Shown here: positions 57,761-64,000 of the stretch, one piece after another
Layout: each line of letters begins with the position of its first letter
Numbering within the stretch: position 1 is the stretch's first letter
Source: Catenulispora sp. GP43
GTDB taxonomy: Bacteria; Actinomycetota; Actinomycetes; Streptomycetales; Catenulisporaceae
Direction: 5' to 3'
DNA length: 64,000 nucleotides
NCBI RefSeq assembly: GCF_041260665.1
Contig: NZ_JBGCCT010000019.1
Location: forward strand, 182,005 to 246,004
Position numbers and translations under genes: made by a program
The notes under the pieces: generated by a model
The model's input: the letters and a program-made list of their open reading frames with translations, nothing else
Databases searched by the model: none
Told to the model about the DNA's origin: nothing

Positions 57761-60478
57761 CTAGTGCGCCGCGTCCGCCCAGTTCCCCGCGACGCCGACC
57801 GACACGTCCAGCGGCACGCGCAGCTCGGCGGCCGAGCCCATCTCGTGCCGCACCAGTTCCTCGACCTGCTTGGCCTCGCCGGGGGCGATCTCCAGGACGA
57901 GTTCGTCGTGTACCTGCAGCAGCATGCGGGACTTCAGCTGCTCCTTGCGCAGGGCTTCGCGGACGCGGATCATCGCCACCTTGATGATGTCCGCGGCGGA
58001 GCCCTGGATGGGGGCGTTCAGGGCCATGCGCTCGGCCATCTCGCGGCGTTGGCGGTTGTCGCTGGCCAGGTCGGGGAGGTAGCGCCGGCGGCCGAACATG
58101 GTCTCGGTGTAGCCGGTGGCGCGGGCCTGGACCACCAGGTCGTGGAGGTAGTCGCGGACGCCGCCGAAGCGCTGGAAGTAGTCCTCCATCATCTTCGCGG
58201 CCTCGCCGGTCTCGATGCCGAGCTGCTGGGACAGCCCGAAGGCCGACAGGCCGTAGGCCAGGCCGTAGCTCATGGCTTTGATGCGGCGGCGGTGTTCGGG
58301 GTCGACGGCGGTCGGGTCGACTTCGAAGACCTTGGAGGCGACGGTGTTGTGCAGGTCCTCGCCGGAGGTGAAGGCGTCGATCAGGCCCTGGTCCTCGGAC
58401 AGGTGGGCCATGATGCGCATCTCGATCTGGCTGTAGTCCGCGGTCATCAGGGACTCATAGCCCGGCCCCGCGATGAAGGCCTTGCGGATCTGCTGGCCCT
58501 CCAGGGTGCGGATCGGGATGTTCTGCAGGTTCGGGTCCACCGAGGACAGCCGGCCGGTGGCGGCGATCATCTGGTTGTACGTGGTGTGGATGCGGGTGTC
58601 GGCCGAGACCGACTTCGACAGGCCCTCGACCACGGTGCGCAGGCGGTTCACCTCGCGCCAGCGCAGCAGGTGGTCCAGGAACGGGTGCTGGGTCTGGGCC
58701 TGGAGCCACGCCAGGGAGTCGGCGTCGGTGGTGTAGCCGGTCTTGATCTTCTTGGTCTTGGGCATGCCCAGGTTCTCGAAGAGCACTTCCTGGAGCTGCT
58801 TGGGCGAGCCCAGGTTCAGGGTCTCCACGCCGGCCTCCTTGCGGGCCGCGTCGACCTCCTTGGTGGCCTGGCTGGTGAAGCCCTTCTCCAGGTCCTGGAA
58901 CAGCCGGTCGTCGATGGCGATGCCGACCTGCTCCATCTCGGCCAGGACCCCGACCAGCGGCAGCTCGATGTCGGTGAGCAGCGGCATGGCGCCGGTGTCG
59001 GCGAGTTTGCCGCGAAGCGCCTCGGCCAGGTCCAGTACCGCGTGCGCGGCGGCCATCTGGCGCTCGGCCTCGGCGTCCTCGTCGGCGAACAGCGTGCCCT
59101 GGTTCTCGTCGGCGCCGGCCGGGGACAGGCGGCGGCCCAGGACCTCCTCGGCCAGCGGCTCCAGGTCGAAGGAGCGGCGGCCGGACTGCGCCAGGTACGC
59201 CTCCAGGGCGGTGTCGGCGGCCACACCGGCCAGGGTGAGGCCGCGGGCGGCCAGGGCCAGGGTCGGGCCCTTGGCGTCGTGCAGGACCTTGGGGCGCTCG
59301 GGGTCGGCCAGCCAGGCCGCCAGCGCCGCCTCGTCGGCCGGGTCGAGCTGGGTGAGGTCGACGTACGCGGCGGTGCCGTCGGCGGTGGCGAAAGCCAGGC
59401 CGCTGACGTCGCCGGTACCGCGGCCCCAGGTACCGTTCACCGCCACGCCGGTGGCGCCGGTGCCGGGGGCGTTCTCGGTCAGCCAGCCGGCCAGCTGGCC
59501 GGCCTCCAGCACCCGGCCCTCCAGCGCCACGGCGTCGCCGACGGCGTCCGCGTCGGCCCCGGAGGCCAGCAGCGGCGCGACCCGGTCCCGCATCGAGGTG
59601 GAGAACTCCAGCGTGTCGAAGAGCTGGTACACCGCCTCGGGATCGCCTTCGGAGGCCCAGGCCAGATCGGTCGGGGCCAGCTCCAGCGGCACGTCCTTGA
59701 CCAGCTCGGTCAGCTGGCGGTTGAGCTGCACCTGCTCCAGGTGCGCCCGCAGCGTCTCCCCGGCCTTGCCCTTCACCTCGTCGGCGCGCGCCACCAGGTC
59801 GGTCAGCGAGCCGAACTCGCGGATCCACTTCGCGGCGGTCTTCTCCCCCACGCCGGGCATGTTCGGCAGGTTGTCCGAGGGGTCGCCGCGCAGGGCGGCG
59901 AAGTCGGGGTACTGCTGCGGGGTGAGCTCGTACTTCTCCTCGACCGCGGCCGGGGTGAAGCGGGACAGGTCGGACACGCCGCGCTTGGGGTACAGCACGG
60001 TGACGTCGTCGGTGACCAGCTGGAACGAGTCGCGGTCGCCGCTGAGGATGCGGACCTCGTAGCCGTCGGCGGCGGCCTGGGTGGTCAGGGTCGCGATGAC
60101 GTCGTCGGCCTCGAAGCCCTCCTTGCGGATGACCGTGATGCCCAGGCCCGCCAGCAGCTCGTCGATCAGGCCGATCTGGCTCTTGAAGTCGTCCGGGGAG
60201 GCCGAGCGGTTGGCCTTGTACTCGGGGAACTTCTCGGTCCGGAAGGTCTGGCGCGAGACGTCGAAGGCGACGGCGACGTGCGTGGGCTGCTCGTCGCGCA
60301 GCGTGTTGATCAGCATCGAGGTGAACCCCTGCACCGCGCCGGTGGGCTGACCCGTGGTGGTGCGCAGGTCGGCCTCCTTCAGCGCGTAGTACGCCCGGTA
60401 CGCCAGGGAATGGCCGTCCAGCAGGAGCAGGACGGGGCGGCTTGCGGTGGACTCGGGGGTCTTCTTGGCGGGGCTCAC
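57761..60478 (-). CDS. polA: DNA polymerase I
   Basis: This 905-residue repair and Okazaki-fragment polymerase has a 5' nuclease domain at about 10-310 (LLLDGHSLAYRAYYAL, EADDVIATL, SGDRDSFQLV, LRGDPSDNLPNMPGVGEKTA). A 3'-5' exonuclease-like domain without intact acidic residues spans about 320-510, as usual in actinobacteria, so no proofreading is expected. The polymerase domain has motif A MTADYSQIEMR, motif B RRRIKAMSYGLAYGLSAF and motif C LQVHDELVLE. GTG 60478 is 7 bases beyond a TAGGAT -10 (60491-60486 on the minus strand), implying a leaderless mRNA. Confidence 0.97.
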   Translation of the reverse strand: MSPAKKTPESTASRPVLLLLDGHSLAYRAYYALKEADLRTTTGQPTGAVQGFTSMLINTLRDEQPTHVAVAFDVSRQTFRTEKFPEYKANRSASPDDFKSQIGLIDELLAGLGITVIRKEGFEADDVIATLTTQAAADGYEVRILSGDRDSFQLVTDDVTVLYPKRGVSDLSRFTPAAVEEKYELTPQQYPDFAALRGDPSDNLPNMPGVGEKTAAKWIREFGSLTDLVARADEVKGKAGETLRAHLEQVQLNRQLTELVKDVPLELAPTDLAWASEGDPEAVYQLFDTLEFSTSMRDRVAPLLASGADADAVGDAVALEGRVLEAGQLAGWLTENAPGTGATGVAVNGTWGRGTGDVSGLAFATADGTAAYVDLTQLDPADEAALAAWLADPERPKVLHDAKGPTLALAARGLTLAGVAADTALEAYLAQSGRRSFDLEPLAEEVLGRRLSPAGADENQGTLFADEDAEAERQMAAAHAVLDLAEALRGKLADTGAMPLLTDIELPLVGVLAEMEQVGIAIDDRLFQDLEKGFTSQATKEVDAARKEAGVETLNLGSPKQLQEVLFENLGMPKTKKIKTGYTTDADSLAWLQAQTQHPFLDHLLRWREVNRLRTVVEGLSKSVSADTRIHTTYNQMIAATGRLSSVDPNLQNIPIRTLEGQQIRKAFIAGPGYESLMTADYSQIEMRIMAHLSEDQGLIDAFTSGEDLHNTVASKVFEVDPTAVDPEHRRRIKAMSYGLAYGLSAFGLSQQLGIETGEAAKMMEDYFQRFGGVRDYLHDLVVQARATGYTETMFGRRRYLPDLASDNRQRREMAERMALNAPIQGSAADIIKVAMIRVREALRKEQLKSRMLLQVHDELVLEIAPGEAKQVEELVRHEMGSAAELRVPLDVSVGVAGNWADAAH

Positions 60479-60539
60479 GGTATGAATCCTAGGGCGAGGT
60501 ACCGACAGGCCGGGGCAACTCGGCGGTGGTTAGGCTGGC

Positions 60540-60553
60540 TGTAACACGTTGCA
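60540..60553. promoter_or_regulatory. KstR-like TetR operator between polA and thioesterase gene
   Basis: TGTAACACGTTGCA fits TnnAACnnGTTnnA; AACACGTTGCAGTT (60543-60556) is identical to the site before the F420 oxidoreductase at 17875-17888. A TAGGCT -10-like hexamer (60531-60536) is adjacent, suiting control of the thioesterase. Confidence 0.55.
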
Positions 60554-60612
60554 GTTAATGTGGTGTAGTTTTCCGCTGCCCCACGCGTCCCGTCCCCGAG
60601 GAAGGCCCCGCG

Positions 60613-61044
60613 ATGTCGATAGACCAGAACAGCCAGGTGTCCGAGGCCGATCAGATCGCGGCGATGTTCAACGAGATCGGCGCCGGCCATCTGACCGAGC
60701 GCATGGACATCGTCATCACCTCCGCGACCAAGGAGGAGATCGTCGGGACCATGCCGGTCGCCGGCAACACCCAGGTCTACGGGCTGCTGCACGGCGGCGC
60801 CTCGGTGGTGCTGGCCGAGACGCTGGGCTCGCTGATGGCCTCGCTGCACGCCGGGGTGGACAAGCAGGTGGTCGGCGTCGACATCAACGCCACGCACCAC
60901 CGCTCGGCCAAGGAGGGCCTGGTCACCGGCACCTGCCGGGTGCTGCACGCCGGGCGCACGCTGGTGGTCAGCGAGATCGTCATCGCCGACGAGGCCGGCC
61001 GGCGGGTCTGCACCAGCCGCATCACCTGTCTGGTCAAGGGCTGA
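60613..61044 (+). CDS. PaaI-type hotdog-fold thioesterase
   Basis: This 143-residue acyl-CoA thioesterase-like protein has hotdog motif NTQVYGLLHGGASVVLAETL (about 54-73) with the conserved His-Gly-Gly, HAGVDKQVVGVDINATHHRS and ending TSRITCLVKG, as in PaaI/MenI-type enzymes that hydrolyse aromatic or 1,4-dihydroxy-2-naphthoyl CoA esters. A menaquinone-pathway role is possible. The ATG follows GAGGAAGG by 7 bases. A KstR-like operator lies 60 bases upstream, hinting at control with lipid or sterol catabolism. It is divergent from polA. Confidence 0.9.
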   Translation: MSIDQNSQVSEADQIAAMFNEIGAGHLTERMDIVITSATKEEIVGTMPVAGNTQVYGLLHGGASVVLAETLGSLMASLHAGVDKQVVGVDINATHHRSAKEGLVTGTCRVLHAGRTLVVSEIVIADEAGRRVCTSRITCLVKG

Positions 61045-61116
61045 CCCGCTCCGGTGCTGCGATAACGCACCGCTGATCCTCTGGCGCAAGGTCCACTCCG
61101 GACGGACAATGCGCCC

Positions 61117-62187
61117 ATGGGAGGGGAAACGGAACCCGGCGACGACGGGGACGAGTTCGTCGTCGAGCTGCTCGACGACGACTCCCTGCCGGACGAGGGG
61201 CCGAACTCGGCCACCAGCACCCGGGAGACGATCGGCGGGCAGGACGGCCCGGACGGCCCCGCCGCGCGCCTCAGGCGGCTCCCCCGCCGGGTCCGGGTCG
61301 CCGGGGTGTGCGCGGCGGCGACCGTCTTCGCTCTGGCCGTGTGGCCCGCGGCCGGGCGGCGGGAGGCGGCGCCGCAGCCGTATCCGACGCCTTCGCAGGT
61401 CGACGTCGACCTCTACAAAGTGCGGCTCGGCAGCACGACGTTGCAGGCCGGGAACGGCACCGACCACGCCGTGCTGGGCTTGCAGCTGACCAACAGCGCC
61501 GCGACGCGGCTGGAGGTGGTCAGCGCTGAGCTGTGGGATGCGGTGGGGACACGGCTCGGGTCGGCTTCTATGTGGCCGGCGCAGGGGCTGGGGGCCGGAA
61601 GTACCGTTTCGGTACCGGTGACTCTTCCTTATGCGTGCGACGTATATGGATTCCTTCCGGTACTACCGATCACGGTTCGCTATAGCATCAGCACTCCACA
61701 GAACCCTGATGCCGGACACGACTACGCCTTTCCGCTCACCGAGGCCATATGGGACACGTATATGCGTCAACGGGCCGCGCAGTGCGCTCGGCCGGGCGAT
61801 GAGATCTCCGCCTCCGCGATCGACGCGACGCAGCCGATCGGCGCCCCCAGCGATCCGGAGGGCTTCGACCTGACCTTCACGGTCGAGTCGGCCGGGGCGC
61901 AGAGGTGGAGCGTGGACAAGGTCACCGCCTTCCGGTCCGGCGTCACCGTCACCGGCACCGAGCTGCCGGTCGCGGTGAGCCCGGGCCAGACGGCACGGGT
62001 GTCCACGCACTGGCACGTCGACGACTGCGAGCACGTGCCGAGATGGAGCACGGACATGGGCCTGGAGTTCACGGCGCACACCACGGGGCCGGCCGCCGGG
62101 AACAGCGCGTCCGCGGAGCAGGTGTTCGTCGCGCAGCTGCGGCCGGGGCTGGTGACGGAGATGCTGTACGAGGCGTGCGGGATCTGA
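61117..62187 (+). CDS. Membrane-anchored protein of unknown function
   Basis: This 356-residue protein starts with an acidic cytoplasmic segment (DDGDEFVVELLDDDSLPDEG), one transmembrane helix (about 66-85, VRVAGVCAAATVFALAVWPA) and an exported beta-rich domain with VDVDLYKVRLGSTTLQAGNG, CDVYGFLPVLPITVRYSIS and a pair of Cys near HVDDCEHVPRW and the C-terminus YEACGI. No family recognised. ATG 61117 is preceded by GCGCCC only, a weak ribosome site. The next gene encodes a similar one-helix exported protein, so the two may form a unit. Confidence 0.7.
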   Translation: MGGETEPGDDGDEFVVELLDDDSLPDEGPNSATSTRETIGGQDGPDGPAARLRRLPRRVRVAGVCAAATVFALAVWPAAGRREAAPQPYPTPSQVDVDLYKVRLGSTTLQAGNGTDHAVLGLQLTNSAATRLEVVSAELWDAVGTRLGSASMWPAQGLGAGSTVSVPVTLPYACDVYGFLPVLPITVRYSISTPQNPDAGHDYAFPLTEAIWDTYMRQRAAQCARPGDEISASAIDATQPIGAPSDPEGFDLTFTVESAGAQRWSVDKVTAFRSGVTVTGTELPVAVSPGQTARVSTHWHVDDCEHVPRWSTDMGLEFTAHTTGPAAGNSASAEQVFVAQLRPGLVTEMLYEACGI

Positions 62188-62238
62188 GGGGCTTCGCAGG
62201 GCTGTACAAGGGGCCCGGACGCGGCGTATCCAAGGAGC

Positions 62239-62865
62239 GTGACGTTTCGACCCGCACGCCGCGACACCGCCGTCGCGCTCGGCGGCCTGCTCGCCGGGGC
62301 CGCGGTGGCCACCGCGGTCGCCGTCGCGGCCTGGCCCGGCACGGCCGGCTCCGACGCCGCCGCCTCCGCCGCGCGATCCGCGAAGGCCGCCGCCTCCGGC
62401 CCGACGCCGGCGCCGGACCCCGTGAACGAGACACTGCGGCCGAAGGAGATCGTGCTGCCGTCGCAGAGCCCGTACACCAGCGGCAAGATCGTCGTGGAGC
62501 CGCTGCGCCTGACCTGCGGGCTGTCGGAGGTCATCGGCACGCACGGCGAGCAGGAGGCGGACGGACAGTACTGCCTGATCCGGATCGCGCTGACCGCCGA
62601 CGACACGTTCACCCACACCTTCGACACCCACACGACCGCGCTGACCACCACGGCCGGGGCCTCGATCCCGGTCTCCTACCCCGCGCAGGAGGTGGAGCGG
62701 CAGCCGCTGGAGATCGCGCCGGTGGGGTCGCACGACCGGTACGAGTTCGACATCTACTACGACGTGCCGCGCGCCGCGACGGTGAACGGCTTCACGTTCT
62801 CCGACGGGGAGGGCGGGCCGACGGTGCGCGTCCCGCTTCCGGTGCGGGTGTGGCCGTTCTCCTGA
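62239..62865 (+). CDS. Exported one-helix protein with DUF4352-like domain
   Basis: This 208-residue protein has an N-terminal hydrophobic segment (about 12-32, VALGGLLAGAAVATAVAVAA), Ala/Ser/Pro linker, and a beta-sandwich-like domain (about 80-205). That domain reads KIVVEPLRLTCGLSEVIG, then YCLIRIALTADDTFTHTFDT, with two Cys that could pair. The layout resembles telokin-like DUF4352 domains of actinobacterial surface proteins; weak. GTG 62239 has AAGGAG only one base upstream, unusually close, so the true start may differ. It follows the similar anchored protein by 51 bp. Confidence 0.6.
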   Translation: MTFRPARRDTAVALGGLLAGAAVATAVAVAAWPGTAGSDAAASAARSAKAAASGPTPAPDPVNETLRPKEIVLPSQSPYTSGKIVVEPLRLTCGLSEVIGTHGEQEADGQYCLIRIALTADDTFTHTFDTHTTALTTTAGASIPVSYPAQEVERQPLEIAPVGSHDRYEFDIYYDVPRAATVNGFTFSDGEGGPTVRVPLPVRVWPFS

Positions 62866-62913
62866 CCGGCGGCGCGGCCCTACGGTGAGCCGCGGTGCGT
62901 AAGGTCTTGCCCC

Positions 62914-63834
62914 ATGAATGAGATCGCCGAGCCGGTGCTGGAATGGGTTCTGACGCGGCTGACGCTGCCGGGCCACTCGCGGGCGACCCTGGCCGGGGCC
63001 ACCGGACTGCGCGAGGGCTCCAACCCGTGGATGCTGCGCCTGGACGACGGCCGCGCCGTGGTGCTGCGGGTCGGCGACCCGGGCGATGCGGAGCGGCGCG
63101 AGGCGTTCGGCGTCGAGGCCCGGCTGCTGGAGATCGCCGAGCGGCACGGCGTGCCGAGCTCCCGGCTGATCGCCCACGATCCGACCGGGGAGCAGGCCGG
63201 TGCGCTGGCGTTGCTGAGCACGGTCGTGGAGGGCAGCAGCCGTATCCCGGCCGAGCCGACGCCGGAGCTGCTCGCCGAGTACGGCCGGGCCACGGCCGCG
63301 CTGCGTGGCGTGCCGCTGAACGCGCTCGGCGGGCTGGCGCACAGGATCCGGCCGATCCAGTCGGTGGACTTCGCCGGCGCGCGCCGGAGCCAGGGGGCGA
63401 GCGAGCTGCTGACGGCGGCCGAGGAGGCGGTCGTGCGGCGTCCGGTTCCCGAGCGCGACCCGGGGCTGGTCCACGGTGATCTGTGGCTGGGCAACACGCT
63501 GTGGGTCGGGGCGCGGCTGAGCGGGTTCGTGGACTGGGACTGCGCCGGGATCGGGGAGGCGGGGTTGGACGTCGCCTCGATACGGCTGGACGCGGCGCTG
63601 ATGTTCGGCCCGGAGTACGCCGAGGCGGTGCTGGCCGGGTACGTGGCGGCCAGGAAGGGTGAGGCGGTGGAGGATCTGGCGTACTGGGACGTGGTGGCCG
63701 CTTTGAGCACGCCGCCGACGATGGCCGAGTTCGCGCCGGTCATCCAGGACCAGGGGCGGCCCGATCTCGATCGGCGCACGCTGGAGGAACGGCGCGACGC
63801 GTTCTTGGAGGCGGCGATGGAGCGCTTGCGATAG
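62914..63834 (+). CDS. Aminoglycoside phosphotransferase (APH)-fold kinase-like protein
   Basis: This 306-residue kinase-like protein has an N-lobe with EGSNPWMLRLDDGRAVVLRV, the catalytic loop GLVHGDLWLGNTLW (about 184-197) and the metal-binding segment LSGFVDWDCAGIGEAGLDVA (about 202-221). APH-fold enzymes phosphorylate aminoglycosides, choline, homoserine or macrolides; the substrate here cannot be told. The ATG lies downstream of GGTC and no strong ribosome site is seen. The gene ends AMERLR, followed by three 12-bp repeats. It need not confer resistance. Confidence 0.88.
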   Translation: MNEIAEPVLEWVLTRLTLPGHSRATLAGATGLREGSNPWMLRLDDGRAVVLRVGDPGDAERREAFGVEARLLEIAERHGVPSSRLIAHDPTGEQAGALALLSTVVEGSSRIPAEPTPELLAEYGRATAALRGVPLNALGGLAHRIRPIQSVDFAGARRSQGASELLTAAEEAVVRRPVPERDPGLVHGDLWLGNTLWVGARLSGFVDWDCAGIGEAGLDVASIRLDAALMFGPEYAEAVLAGYVAARKGEAVEDLAYWDVVAALSTPPTMAEFAPVIQDQGRPDLDRRTLEERRDAFLEAAMERLR

Positions 63835-63869
63835 GGCTTGGGGCAGGGCTTGGAACAGGGCTTGGGGCA
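63834..63869. repeat. Three 12-bp GGGCTTGGggca repeats at a gene end
   Basis: Units 63834-63845, 63846-63857 and 63858-63869 follow directly from the stop TAG, sharing its G; the middle copy differs at two bases. Confidence 0.85.
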
Positions 63870-63900
63870 GATGACGAAAACGGCCGTGGGCCCCAGCCGT

Positions 63901-64000
63901 GGGGGGGGGGGGGGGCCCCGCCCCCGAATTTGGCGGGGTGGGGCTGCCGGACACCGCGCCTTCCCCCCGCTAGCCCCCGGTGGGCGCCCGCGCCCGCGGG
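63901..64000. other. G15 homopolymer and G/C-block sequence, probable low-quality contig end
   Basis: A run of 15 G is followed by unusual alternating C and G blocks without coding character to the window end. This differs from all other sequence in the window and is typical of unresolved read ends. Confidence 0.55.

Noticed and set aside
57764..60544. 926-codon open frame antisense to polA
   Set aside because: polA is complete and conserved; the antisense frame lacks any recognisable feature.

Overview
The window is a very GC-rich chromosomal segment from a filamentous-type actinomycete. Supporting signs are frequent GTG starts, leaderless-looking promoters, DasR-type and HspR-type operators, a BlaI/M56 pair, F420/flavin luciferase-like oxidoreductases and a decaprenylphosphoryl-arabinose (DprE1/DprE2/UbiA) operon. 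A Catenulispora-like organism is my best guess from memory of such proteins; it was not verified. No rRNA, tRNA, CRISPR array, insertion sequence or phage was recognised.

Layout. 0-5.3 kb: the end of an ABC transporter ATPase with a divergent MarR-type regulator, an orphan OmpR-type response regulator, a BlaI repressor coupled to an M56 metallopeptidase, and a TraB-like protein. 5.4-12.6 kb: an ECF sigma factor with a SnoaL-like tail, an MFS transporter, an AarF/UbiB atypical kinase whose start codon lies in a 15-bp hairpin, MscL with a zinc ribbon, TerC preceded by a yybP-ykoY manganese riboswitch, and a sugar-phosphate SIS protein under a DasR-like (dre) palindrome. 12.7-22.5 kb: a PAC2 protein, a 1059-residue NACHT-type STAND NTPase (the best candidate for an unstudied immune protein), an F420-type oxidoreductase behind a KstR-like site, two coupled unknown genes, uvrB and an alpha/beta hydrolase. 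22.6-30.8 kb: a secreted-glycan block with a dre-linked GH20 hexosaminidase carrying CBM32 and ricin domains, a GNAT enzyme, and two tandem paralogous secreted ricin/Ig proteins with the same promoter element.

30.9-37.6 kb is a gene graveyard around an intact, HspR-site-linked lon: a truncated dehydrogenase joined to a broken MarR gene, a twice frameshifted S66 peptidase, a deleted methyltransferase and a cupin with one nonsense codon. 37.7-39.4 kb holds a sulfur-type flavin monooxygenase behind a 27-residue cysteine-ending leader peptide and an attenuator-like hairpin. 39.8-43.8 kb encodes DPA synthesis (dprE2, dprE1, ubiA) and coaE. 43.9-51.0 kb has two dimethylformamidase-like membrane-anchored paralogs, a lipoprotein, a propeller protein and an MFS transporter. 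51.0-57.7 kb has rpsA and a methyltransferase, then a surface-polysaccharide set (methyltransferase, GT4 glycosyltransferase, flippase). 57.8-63.8 kb has polA, a hotdog thioesterase behind a second KstR-like site, two anchored unknown proteins and an APH-type phosphotransferase. The last 100 bases look like a poor-quality contig end.

Two patterns recur. Short tandem repeats echo the stop-codon region just downstream of at least seven genes, and two convergent gene pairs overlap tail-to-tail because one member runs into its neighbour. All calls come from reading the sequence; no database search was possible.
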